A DNA stretch of 64,000 bases. Origin: Erythroxylum novogranatense. Lineage: Eukaryota > Streptophyta > Magnoliopsida > Malpighiales > Erythroxylaceae. The stretch covers positions 12,775,460 through 12,839,459 of the forward strand of contig CM057233.1 of assembly GCA_029891385.1 (NCBI GenBank), in the 5' to 3' direction. A model generated the notes under the pieces. It was given only the letters and a program-made list of their open reading frames with translations. It searched no databases and was not told where the DNA came from. Below, piece by piece: positions 24,313 to 34,216 of this stretch (position 1 is the stretch's first letter; each line of letters begins with the position of its first letter). The position numbers and the translations under genes were made by a program.

Positions 24313-26305
24313 TGTAGGAAAATCCCGGGGTGTCCATCACATGAACACAGTGCGGAAAACAAAACTTTTTGTTAGGAAGTTCAGCCGGGATCCATGTGTA
24401 TATATAAACAGTCAAACCATAACGACCAAAGGAGACCGTCTCCAACGGTATCCACGCAGAGGTCGAAAAACCTAACCGGGACAAACTCTTTTGACCCGGA
24501 AATAGCTAGAACAAATTAAAGGCTGCTAGACCTTACCTTTGTCCTTGGAGAGCTATAGGAGACAATTACGAAGCCTTGGAAGAGAAGAGACCATGTATCA
24601 CGATTGTGAGAGAACTTGATAAACAATTTTCAAGCAACAACCCTTAAGCTTTTCACTCTCTATAGCCTCCCGACCATCTACCACTCAAGTCTTCAAGTTA
24701 TTTATCTCATAAACTAGTTGAAGACATTGAGGAGACCATGGAGGTGAGTTCGTGAGCTTCACCAGCGTGTGTAAGATGAGAGAGGCCTAAAACACTTTTA
24801 TATGAAACTTAACTCTTAAGCTTTGCCTTTTCTCTTCAACTCCTTACGGCCACTACTTCCTTCTATTCATATCTTCAACTGTTGAAGAAATTAAATGGGC
24901 AAGAAATGAGAGCCATACCGTTAGTCACTAATGGCATTAAATGAATGGTGAGTCATTACTTTGACTAAGTCAAAGTCTTATCCTCAAAGCTTATCAACGT
25001 CCATCTATATATATATTAATCAATTAATTAATTCTTTAATTAATTAATCAATAAATATATATATATATTAATCTTGAAGCGGTCTAGTCATCTTTGGGAA
25101 TTGGTCTACACCGGCTGCTTAGAACCCGATCTTGAAAAATCGCGGAGACCCTTTTGGCCAATCTTGATGTCGCGATCTCATCGGGACATATCCCAATCTC
25201 ATCGGGATCCATTTATTCCTATTGCTCTCCATTTATTGGATCCTATCCAAAACTATTTTACAGATCCTCAGAGCCACTCTTATCGTGTGACCCATTAGGT
25301 TCCGGTTATGTTGGCCACTTAGATTAACACTTAATCTGAGCAAGTCATGGCGGCGTCTAGCAACACATCATGACCCCAATTGACCGGAAAGTAATTGGTT
25401 TGACTAATGAACCTATGCTCATCGGGAACCATATCACGAACCTTTCCATAGACAATTACCGTGCAATTCGTCCTTTCCCCATCCTATACCCCACTTGGTT
25501 ATGAGTATGGTCTAAGTGTCAACTCTCACTAGGCGATTCTAGCCCAGTGATATCGGTTCTCGTCTTATGACTCATTATTTTATATGTCAATGAAGACACT
25601 CTTCATGACATATTACTCGACGAAGATTTCCAAGTAATGATCTGACGAGAGGCCGTGGGTATCTCTTACGCTATCACGAAGTGATGAATCCTTTATTGGC
25701 TACTCAATTACCTTGAATACCTCAAGCTGTACCCAAACACCACCTATGGTAACCTCTAGAAGGCAACAAGGAATGGAGTCAAAGCAGAATCGGTATCAAG
25801 ATATCCTTGAGTACCTCAAGTCTAAGGATACTTGCACCATTCTATGATGAGATTATCGCGACATTTAAATAGGACATCCATGTGATGATCTCATGGCGGT
25901 TCATCAATGTACTTACTCGTTAGTAAGCATCCACATGTCAAATCTAAATATCTCAATATTTACAGTTTACGAGATCCTTTGCTTGATCGATCAAGGGTAT
26001 GACATGAAACTAGTCTATCCGGATTAACGATGTCCATTCTCGTTAATCCTATGACTAGGATAATTTGAATCTTGACATAATTGTACATGATAGGAATCTC
26101 GATAGTATGATCACATCATAATTTCCTTCATGCTATGTCATATATCATGGACTTCATTAATTGATTTAAAGATCAATATCAATTCATAAACAATGTTCAT
26201 GAACATCAAATTAATGAAATATGTCTTTCTTTATTTATTCATAAAGTGCACTACGACTTTGAATAAAAAAAACTAAAGGGATTGCCTTTAGGGCATAAAT
26301 TAACA
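24313..26305 (-). repeat. LTR of copia I2
   Basis: A 1993-bp LTR, minus strand TGTTAATTTATGCCC to GGGATTTTCCTACA, homologous to 14244-16022. It has many small deletions relative to I1 (for example around 25530 and 25660) and about 200 bp more near its left end (24500-24780). The sequence next to its minus-strand start is not a polypurine tract, unlike I1. Confidence 0.85.
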
Positions 26306-26660
26306 GTACCGTCCTTGAATAAGTCGACTTACCCAATGTACAAGTCGACTTATTGGATGATTGTCATTTTGTACTGTTTTTAAAAAGAAACATACAATAT
26401 GTTCTTTGTTAAAAGCGATACAAAATGACAATCATCAACAATCTGAGCCCACCGGGAGGACAAAACATAAGTGTCTCGGCTAATATAGCAACTCTTGCTC
26501 CATTACCAACAAGAAGGTCAAGTTCCCCTTTTATGAGCATCTACGGTCTACGAGGGCCTGCATATCATTGCATATGTGTGGCGGTTCCTGGCCGTATCTA
26601 ATACCCATATGTTGTGATCAAAAGCAGTGTTAACCTTAATGACAAACATTAATGAAGCGG
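26306..26660 (-). repeat. I2: junction filler and second copy of protease/pre-integrase segment
   Basis: 26306-26365 carries two copies of AAGTCGACTT (26321-26330 and 26342-26351) in sequence that is not copia. From about 26373 to 26645 the DNA repeats 27345-27615 (the copia protease to pre-integrase part) in the same direction, with several small deletions. The segment encodes the region around the protease and the stretch after it, but is frameshifted. Confidence 0.75.
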
Positions 26661-26990
26661 TGAGGCATCTTATGTCTTCTTACCTTGAGGACTCGAATAG
26701 ACTTTCAGTTTTGCCTCCGGTGGCTGTCTTGCCCTGATGAAAGCAAGTTCCTTTTGGGGTAGATACTTTGGTTTTTCTTTTGGCTGCACTTCCTACTTTC
26801 TGATCTTCATCAAAAACATCAACAGCAAGTGTATCAGGAAGTGGAACATCAAGGACATAGTCTAGTTCCTCAAATTTGAGAACAATTCTCTGATTTCTCA
26901 GCCAATCGAGAATAATCATCGATAAAGATAATGAAATAAAAACAACCACTTCTGGCATGGATGGACATCGGACCATATACAACTGAATGT
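26661..26990 (-). pseudogene. I2: chimeric fragment, integrase start joined to gag and a broken zinc knuckle
   Basis: Read leftward, one open frame (26982 to 26680) runs from an integrase piece (remnant of a GPMSIHARSG-like block) into a copia gag N-terminus (RIVLKFEELDYVLDVPLP). It then jumps to the zinc-knuckle region (KVSTPKGTCFHQGK), where the following Cys/His residues are lost. These parts are never neighbours in this order in an intact copia, where gag precedes protease and integrase. The frame is an accident of rearrangement and not a gene. Confidence 0.75.
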
Positions 26991-27620
26991 ATTAGGTCTA
27001 ATACTCCAGTCTCTCGTTTACCCTTTCCCTTAAAGGGTAACTAAGTCATCTTACCTAATAAACAAGATTCACATGTGTCATAAGATTCATAATCAAATGA
27101 ACCTAAACTGCCACTCTCATGGAGCTTAGCGATGCGTGTCTCATTTATATGGCCAAGCAGACAATGCCATAAGTAAGTTGAGTTTAAATTATCTCTTTTA
27201 TGTCATTTGGTGTCATTGACATTCATAATTGGATGTGACATATCTAATATGTCAATTCCATTGCATAATGTACCAGTACCATAGAGTATTCCATTCGAAC
27301 TAATAGAACAACCATTGCTACTAAAAGTCCAATGGAAACCTGCTCTATTTAAACAAGAAACATACAATATGTTCTTTGTTAAAAACAGTACAAAATGACA
27401 ATCATCCAACTTGAGTACAGGCCCACCGGGGAGGGACAAAACATAAGTGTCTACGGCTAATGTAGCAACTCTTGCTCCATTACCAACAAGAAGGTCAAGT
27501 TCCCCTTTTATGAGTTGTCTACAGTCTCTGAGGCCCTGCATATCATTGCATATGTGTGAGCCGGTTCACAACCGGTATCTAATACCCATATGTTGTGATC
27601 AGAAATGGGATTAACCTACA
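26991..27620 (-). pseudogene. I2: copia protease end, GAG-pre-integrase and integrase start
   Basis: The frame 27541-27203 (minus) shows the pre-integrase domain (LDDCHFVLFLTKNILYVSC; NGILYGTGTLCNGIDILD). Past a frameshift come LGH- and CESC-type zinc-site remnants near 27050-27180 (LICHLCLAI-type reading, TCESCL). These domains normally prepare integrase for DNA joining. On the right, the text starting WVLDTGC is the protease active-site region, close to the end of the insertion at 27620. Confidence 0.8.
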
Positions 27621-28522
27621 CAAGTTTGATGAACATATGATTTATGTTGGTTACAAATTGCTTGACAAGTTGAGAATTTGAGAAATATGTATTTTTTGGG
27701 TTCAATGCAAACTTACTATGACTATGAATATTTTCAATAGTTGTGTTTGTTTCTCCATTATAAACTTGTTACCTATGAGCATTTAAGTTCACTCCATTTT
27801 TTCTCACCTCCAGGTGATGAGCAAGAGATCGAGTAACCGAAAGTCAAGACATCACTCCAAATCTACATATTTTTGTATTTTAAGTTAGTTTGTGGAAAAG
27901 CACAAGGCTTTAGCAGCATTTCAAGTATTACTTGTTTATTTATATTTTGCATTTTTGGGATTATGAAACCAATGGTGTATTGTAGCTTGAGATGCTCATT
28001 AAAGCTTTGTAAAAACTCTTTTTCTTTTGATGCTAATGAAGAAATTCCTTTGCATTTATTCATGTTTATCTTTTGATGGGTTATTAAATGGTGTTGTTAG
28101 GAATAACATTGCATGTGTAATAAGTGTTGGATTGTTGGGGCTCTGGGTCGCAAGTTTGAAGGTTTCATCAAAGCAAAGCCACAACTTTGGCTGTGGCTAA
28201 CCTTTCCCGAAAGGTATTTTTGACACTATCTCGTAACTTGAACACGGCGAAACCAGACTTTCCCCACGGCATATTTTTCCCGAATGGTGCATTTGCTCGA
28301 CCTTGAGACTTCGCCACGACGAACTTTTCCCGAAAGGTCCTTGAAAAGATTCCACAATTTTGTTGCGACGAACCCGCCACTGCTAACGATGAAATTTTCT
28401 TTACAATTCTATGTTTTCAACTCTCTTCTCACATGACCTTCACTCGACCACCTCTAGTGGCCGCCTTGTCAGCACTCACGTTCTGTCATTCTAAAGTTGG
28501 ACTCCAAAAACGGGATCCAATA
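27621..28522 (+). repeat. 3' LTR of element C, last part
   Basis: Continues C's LTR after I2. The block CAGGTGATGAGCAAGAGATCGAG at about 27811 matches A's LTR near 11712. A GC-richer segment (28140-28490) with no counterpart in A follows, then the LTR end at 28522. TCCTT (28523-28527) would be the target duplication if the 5' side could be seen. Confidence 0.75.
28140..28400 (-). repeat. Inverted-orientation repeat cluster in C LTR (TTCGTCGCAAC / CCTTTCGGGAAAGG-like)
   Basis: On the minus strand this piece reads TTCGTCGCAAC, TTCGTCGTGGCGAAG, TTCGCCGTGTTCAAG, the same word type as the palindrome units in A's LTR. Three copies of an imperfect palindrome, TTTCCCGAAAGG, lie near 28203, 28275 and 28329. 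The block interrupts the alignment between the C and A LTRs, so it may be a separate module in opposite orientation. The open frame 28168-28380 is a by-product of these repeats. Confidence 0.55.
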
Positions 28523-28632
28523 TCCTTGATAACTTATTTCATCTTAGGTTGAGGCTTCAACATATGCTTGAGTTACATCGCCTCATGTATAAGGAAAAGT
28601 GGCCTCATACCACTCTAGTTATTAAACCACAT
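28523..28632 (-). pseudogene. LINE fragment, part downstream of D
   Basis: Joined to 43366-44400 once D is removed, the minus strand reads HIIGNGQSTLMWFNN, which resembles the region following the reverse transcriptase in plant LINEs. It is cut at 28522 by the end of C's LTR. CACAT (28628-28632) is D's target duplication. Confidence 0.7.
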
Positions 28633-29059
28633 TGGTTCTGCCGGATTCTGACAGAACGGAACGTTGCCGTTTGGATCTATGAGCTGGCCGCTTTCAGGGA
28701 TGACTTCAACGTGAGGGTACCTGCAAAACAAAGGAAGGCACACCGAGGGTTGTGTCCCGATTGGCCCCTCCGACGCTCAAGTCAGTCTTTTGTGAAGGTG
28801 GGATCGCTGTAAAAGCTGAGAGAGCTAGGTTATAATTGTACGTACCTTTGTTACGATGATATTATACCTTATATATGGAACGGATGCTAGGGTTAAGTCT
28901 TTACGTGCGCATAGGAGTCTCTTACATGCGGACAGGCTGAGAAGAGCATGGATCGGGCTTGGGTTAACCAATGGATGTGAGACCCATCCTTAAGAGATCG
29001 ATCGGTCGGCCCGTGGATTATTATAATTGGGTTTGGGCCCAATTTGACCGACCCAACCA
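28633..29059 (-). repeat. 3' LTR of element D
   Basis: 427 bp, aligned without gaps to 42939-43365. By hand I count about 24 substitutions, nearly all transitions. Terminal inverted pair TGGT...ACCA. Confidence 0.92.
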
Positions 29060-29074
29060 TAAGCCCCCTACTCC
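29060..29074 (-). other. Polypurine tract of element D
   Basis: Minus strand GGAGTAGGGGGCTTA lies directly before the LTR start TGGTTGGGTCGG. Confidence 0.75.
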
Positions 29075-29616
29075 TCGAGTCTGAGCGAAGAGAAGGGTCG
29101 GAGGAGTATGTCAGGATTTGATAGCTCGTAAGGTGGACGATCGGTCGGGCATTGACATTGTAGGTCGGTATGAAGCAGCTCGTACTTGATCCGATCGATC
29201 GGATATTGAGATGTAGTCCGTCTGCAGTCTTATGGCTCGTCAATAAGATAGCTCAGGGTAGGCCTGATTGGTCGAATATTGACGGGCAGTACGTGACTGC
29301 TCGCATTGGGATTGGTCGGCTAATTGTCTCTAGTCGGTCGTCATTGGCGTACTTTGCATGATAGCCCGCGCCTAAGTAGGTCGGGAGGTCATCATTAGCA
29401 AGTGCGTGGTGATACTTGGAGCATTTATTGTTTGACGACGCGTGCCCTCTGATGGCTTTTCAGAATCTGAAGCGTATCGTCCTTGCAACCGTTATGCTGC
29501 TCCGATTTTTGAACAGCCCTAGTTTCCTCGGCTCGGATCATGCCGCGTGTCCAAGCATAGCTCAGATTTTCTCCACGCGTCGTACTTCGATTGGATGGCT
29601 CGTCTGAGTGTTCTCT

Positions 29617-29623
29617 TATAAAT
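29617..29623 (+). promoter_or_regulatory. Possible TATA box for the antisense ORF of D
   Basis: TATAAAT lies 200 bp upstream of the ATG at 29823 on the strand opposite to the element. A GTACGT donor-like site (29770) and a TTCTTATTAG acceptor-like site (29796-29805) between them suggest a small leader intron. Motif-only evidence. Confidence 0.35.
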
Positions 29624-29822
29624 GCTCAGGATCGATATGCTGTGAGTTTTCCTTCACGCTTGATTCGTTCTTGCTTTCATTCTACCTTCATCTGCTCTTT
29701 CTTGCTCTCAGTTCCTGAAAATTTCCGTCAACTGTCGTTCGATTTCCCTTTCTCCGTTCACTAAATAGGTACGTCTTTTCTGCCTCTAAGTTTTTCTTAT
29801 TAGATACCTCCTCTTGGTAAGC

Positions 29823-32006
29823 ATGTCGACTACCAGTGCTAGAAGTATGGTAAAGGGTGTTAAGGAAATATCGACGAGGGAGAGAAAAGATGGGTTGGTT
29901 GTGGAGGCGCCACCACGGGAAGCATCGACGATGACCGTAAAGGAGCTGAATCGGTCAATACTCAGATATAACATCCCCGTGTTCTGGGGACCTCGACTGG
30001 CTTTGGGGAACGAACGTATCCACAGTAACTTGAGTTTACTTCGTCGTTTCTGATAGCTTCTTCTCGGTGGGTGGCATGAGGCTTCCATACGCCCCGATCG
30101 TCGATGAGATATGCACGGCCTATCAGCTGATGCCAAGCCAAATCCCTCCAAATAGCTAGAGATTTGTAAGCGATGCGGCGTTGTTGTGCCACCGATTAAT
30201 TTGCCCTCCTTCGATCGACATCTTGCGCCATTTCATGAGATTGAGTCAGAGTCCGATTTCTAGAGCCGGGATCCCTTCTCTGCAGTACCGAAATGCTCGG
30301 TACCGGCAGGCTGGGACAGCTTCAAAGATCTCTTCTTGGTGGACAAAGTATTTCTTTGTGAAGCCTCCAGGGTCCTCCTCCGAGTCTCGGCCATGGAGGT
30401 ACCCCTTAGCCGAGCAGTGGAATGACGTGTCGAGCATATCCGTTAGTAGGGATGAGTGGATAGTAGTAGATCGTATTAAAGGGCTCGGTCGATATGATTT
30501 CGCTCCGCTCGTCCAGGGCTATTTCGGGGGGGCCTCGATCAATTCTTTCCTGCTCGACCCCCCGTCACGAATTAGTGGGCTCGGAGAGGGAGCGGCCCCG
30601 CCTAGTTGACCCCGCATAGTTTAGTTATTTACTGTATACCTTGATTATTGCGTCTCCCTCTAACTTGTGTTTGTTGTCGTGCAGCCATGGTGAGAGTAGA
30701 GGACTTTACCGGGCCCACCGCTTCCTCTAAGTCCATGAAGCAGGCCACGGGGAAGAAGAAGAGGAAGGAAGCGGAGATTGGTGAGGGCTCCGCTCCGTTG
30801 GTGGACCTCAGTCGTTCTATGGTGTCTCTGGTCCCTTCACTTGTTGGGGATAGTCCTGCGGGACCAGCGTCGCTACCGATCGTACCAGTAGGTACGAGCC
30901 GAGCGGGTATAGAAGAGGATGAGGAGGAGGAAGTGGATCCTCCTCTTAAGAGGAGGAGATTGGTCCGACTTCGTGATCTTCCGTCCGACCCGTCTGGGCC
31001 AGTTGAGAAGGCGAAGGAGAAGAAGAGCAAAGGGAAGAGTCAAGCGACTGACGCCGGGCAGTGGGAATCTTTGATCAAGCTGCCCATGACCTCCTTGATT
31101 GGGGACTTCAACGTGTCCCGCTACATTTTTTAGAGGATTACTCCCCCGGAATACGAGGAGAAATTAGACAAGAAGAGTAATCAGGAGATGGGGTCTCTAC
31201 TCCTTCGCAGCTGTGTGTGGAGCTCAGTTATGTCCTTTGCAGCGGTGCAGCGTCTTGAGGCTCTGGACCTGGAAGTTCAGGACTTTCATGAGCAACTGAG
31301 GACTTTGAAAGACGAGCTTTCGGAGGTGAAAGAGGAGAAAGACTTTCTTCAGGCTCAGAATTCCTCTTTAGAGGAGGAGGAGAAGATTCGGGAGGAAGCA
31401 ATGAGTGTTTTGAGAGCTCGAGTCGATACGGGGGAGGAGGAGAGGATCAGGGCGATTACGGAGAAAAGTGAGCTGGAGCGGAAGGTGGAGTTGGAGAGGA
31501 AGCTTAAGGAGAAGTTCCTCCAAGACTGCCATGCAGTCGTGGAAGGCAAGCGCAGGACCGAGGAAGTGTTGACTAAGCTGGGGTGTTCTGTAAAAAAGCA
31601 GAGAATCAAGGCGATCAAGCGGTGGAAGAGAAGGAATCTAAATGCGGAATGTTTGGAGCTCGCCTGCGACGCAACCCTTTTGGCCTTGAGGAAGTCCTAT
31701 GAGGTTCACGTTCCCGATGGGTCAGAGCGGCCTTCATTCGAAGAGTATGCCGAGCCGTTGCTTCCCGCTCTTGGCCTTTCGTTGGAGGAAATGAAGGAGA
31801 AGGCCGTCGGGGAGCGAACCATTACTCCGGACGAGGAGTTGGATCTCAGCTCGGAGGAAGAAGAAGAGGAGGATGTTTCCCAGCTGCCAGCTCCTCTCGA
31901 CCCAATCGTGGGCCCTTCTCTTCCCTTGGCTGATTCCGCTGCCGACCCTTCCTCCGCTGACCCGGTTGTTGGTTCTTCGTCTTCTCCTCCCGAGGCGTCG
32001 GGGTGA
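29823..32006 (+). pseudogene. Antisense extra ORF of Tat-like element D (retrotransposon-associated, coiled coil)
   Basis: Runs opposite to D, between the tandem repeats and the 3' LTR. The first part contains a block typical of plant retroelement-associated proteins (GMRLPYAPIVDEICTAYQLM, then WTKYFFVKPPG). A likely intron ends at TTTGTTGTCGTGCAG (30684). The second part starts at ATG 30687 with an acidic and basic low-complexity stretch (EEDEEEEVDPPLKRRR). A Glu/Lys/Leu-rich coiled coil follows (about 31220-31620), then an acidic, Pro/Ser-rich tail. Breaks: a frameshift near 30040, TAG at 30158-30160, a frame change near 30270, and TAG at 31131-31133. Extra antisense ORFs are known in Tat/Ogre elements; their role is unknown. 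The start beyond the first ATG is uncertain. Confidence 0.7.
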
Positions 32007-32289
32007 TCGCTCCCTCTGTAAAGCTCATCCGGTCGGGCATATGACCGGAACTTTTGATTTTAATGTCGTTTTCTTTGTAAAGCTCATCTGGTCGGGCATG
32101 TGACCGGAACTTTTGAAATGAATGATAGTTTGTTTTTTACCATCTCTTTTGCTTTTTCACTACCTCTTCTACGTTTAGGGTGAGATTGTCTCCTCAATTA
32201 GCGGATTGTGAACGAGTGTATTCGTTTTGTGTCGAATGGGCGAGTTAGGTCGAGTGATTATGAGGTCGTATGGTCCTAGGTTTTAACTT

Positions 32290-32768
32290 AGGATCCTGGA
32301 TGAGTGTGTTCGATCTGCGCTGAGTCAGGGGCCTCAAGGCTCTTGCCTTGACGACCCGACCGACCATGGTCGATCCGTGTCGAGATCGAGCAAGGGGTCC
32401 CAAGGATCTTGTCTTGGCGACCTGACCAACCATAGTCGATCTATGGAGATGTCGAGCGATGGCGAGCGAGGGGTCCCAAGGACCTTGTCTTGGCGACCCG
32501 ACCGACCGTAGTCGATCTATGGAGATGGCGAGCGATGGCGAGCGAGGGGTCCCAAGGATCTTGTCTTGGCGACCCGACCGACCGTAGTCGATCTATGGAG
32601 ATGACGAGCGATGGCGAGCGAGGGGTCCCAAGGATCTTGTCTTGGCGACCCGACCGACCGTAGTCGATCTATGGAGATGGCGAGCGAGGGTCCCAAGGAT
32701 CTTATCTTGGCGATCCGACCGACCGTAGTCGATCTATGGAGATGGCGAGCGAGGGGTCCCAAGGATCT
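32290..32768. repeat. Tandem repeats of 65-76 bp in element D
   Basis: About six head-to-tail copies; GTCGAT marks recur at 32369, 32435, 32511, 32587, 32663 and 32728. Three spacings are exactly 76 bp and two are 65-66 bp, the latter lacking an internal ATGGCGAGCG. The array is GC-rich and ends where F's LTR begins. Variable tandem arrays near the 3' end are known in Tat/Ogre elements. A smaller duplicated piece of about 59 bp lies at 32019-32117. Confidence 0.9.
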
Positions 32769-33814
32769 TGTAATGCCCCAAATTAGGGGTTAGAATATTA
32801 AAAGAATTAGTACGAATTATGGTTGTTATTTGTTTATTAAATATTTGCTTAAATTATGCATAAGTATTTTGGCATGCATTCATGGCATTTTCCGGGTTAA
32901 TTGGTTTAATGAAACTTCGGAGTGATTTGAACATTATTATTATATTTTTCGTAATTTTTATATACTTCAAATATTTTTAGAAATTAATGGAGGATTAGTT
33001 TTGAGTTGTCAATTTATTTTGAGTCATTATTTTACGGCGAATTTTGGTAAATTTTGGAAGTCTTACGGAACTTTTGGGTATTTGTTTGGTAATTGTTACA
33101 ACTAAGATTCAAAACAATGTATTTGTTTTTTTAAGAATAATTTATTAATTTAAGAAAATAAGAAAACCCATCCGTGGTAATACCTTCATTGTTTAGTGAC
33201 ACGTATTACGTGGTTAGGCAGCGTGGACGTTGTGCATGTGTCACACATACTCGAGATGGTTTCGTTTTAAAATCGGTTTGGAGCTTAAGTTAGTTTTGTT
33301 CTTCGTCCTCACCACCGAGAGCAAGAGGTTCTGGATATATTAGTTATACAGGTAAGTAGCTATATACTTACTGTTTTATGTTGAGCATCTTGTTTTATGT
33401 TGAAGATATATATATATATATGCATACATACGGTGATACTCTGTTCTTATGGTGTGAATATTAGCGGTCATGCATTGTTTTGAAATCCTTGATTTATCAA
33501 CGTATTTAAGTGTTACATTTAGCTTTAAAGATGATTTATATATATAAACCTTGATTTATCAACGTATTTAAGTGTTACATTTAGTTTTAAAGATGATTTA
33601 TATATATCTGGTAATGTTGTTAGAGAAATATATATATATGTTATCTCTAAATATGCGAAATGTAAGATGATATGTTTTGTTTACTTTTTATGTTAATAGT
33701 TTTGTGTTATATGAGGTAATCTTTAAGAAAACATAGAGCATAATGAGTTGTAGTGGTTTATGAAGAAAATGATAGAAAGCAGTAAGGAGAGATGCAGAAG
33801 TTTTGAAAATACAC

Positions 33815-33848
<34 letters not shown>

Positions 33849-34031
33849 CGGATTAGTTATATTTGAAGTTTTAATTTATTTCTGAGTGGGTTGGAAGCTT
33901 TAGTGGGTTTAAACAAGCAATGGACTTTTAGAAGTGATGAAATGGAAAGAAAAATGGAAGAAAAGACTGTTGTTTCGTATGGTTTGGCGAAGAAGACGAT
34001 GAATAGTGCTATAACTCGACTTGTTGTAGTG

Positions 34032-34196
34032 TATAAGTCGACTTATATCAACGTTTTGCATGAAAATCAACGTTTTGCATGAACGGACATCTCTGCTCTT
34101 CAATAACTCGAGTTATGCAAGTGTAAGTCGAGTTATCGTGTTACATAAGTCGACTTGTGTAAGTATAAGTCGACTTGTGTAAGTATAAGTCGACTT
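34032..34196 (+). repeat. Palindrome cluster in F LTR (AAGTCGACTT, ATAACTCGAGTTAT)
   Basis: A 16-bp perfect palindrome, TATAAGTCGACTTATA (34032-34047), and a 14-bp one, ATAACTCGAGTTAT (34103-34116), are followed by AAGTCGACTT at 34147, 34167 and 34187 with an exact 20-bp period. Single mismatched versions occur at 34014 and 34125. The arrangement parallels the cluster in A's LTR with different letters. Confidence 0.88.
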
Positions 34197-34216
34197 GTGT
34201 GTGATATACTTCACTC

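Larger units (their letters stand above)
24313..27620 (-). mobile_element. Copia I2: rearranged copia insertion with one LTR
   Basis: An insertion flanked by CAAGT on both sides (24308-24312 and 27621-27625), with C's LTR resuming across it. Its ends read TGTAGG and CCTACA, a 6-bp inverted pair. On the left is one full copia LTR; the rest is a shuffled interior (protease and pre-integrase, integrase start, gag, zinc knuckle, protease again). There is no second LTR, no polypurine tract and no primer site. It is a relative of I1. The clean duplication suggests it integrated in this rearranged form, or that the 5-bp match is fortuitous after a deletion. Confidence 0.78.
21572..28522 (+). mobile_element. 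Element C: Ty3/gypsy (Tekay/Del-type), right part, with I2 in its 3' LTR
   Basis: Begins abruptly at the B boundary, inside pol. It continues through integrase, a polypurine tract (23081-23095) and a 3' LTR starting TGTTGGCCCCC. That start is close to A's LTR start (TGTTGGGCCCC), so A and C are related families. The LTR is split by copia I2 and ends at about 28522 in GGGATCCAATA (CA decayed to TA). The 5' half of C must lie beyond B, outside the window. Beyond 28522 the sequence is LINE, into which C apparently inserted. Confidence 0.82.

Noticed and set aside
26680..26982. A 100-codon open frame as a new small gene
   Set aside because: It is a chimera of copia integrase, gag and zinc-knuckle pieces made by rearrangement.
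28168..28380. A 70-codon frame with repeated FRE-type words as a repeat protein
   Set aside because: The repetition comes from TTTCCCGAAAGG DNA repeats inside C's LTR; there is no start context and no homologue.
30629..31030. A 133-codon minus-strand frame in D
   Set aside because: It mirrors the better-supported antisense ORF of D on the plus strand; its Ser-rich composition reflects the complementary codons.
34147..34196. Short repeats at 20-bp spacing that might suggest a CRISPR-like array
   Set aside because: There are no unique spacers, the units are palindromes in a plant LTR, and CRISPR arrays do not occur in plant nuclear genomes.
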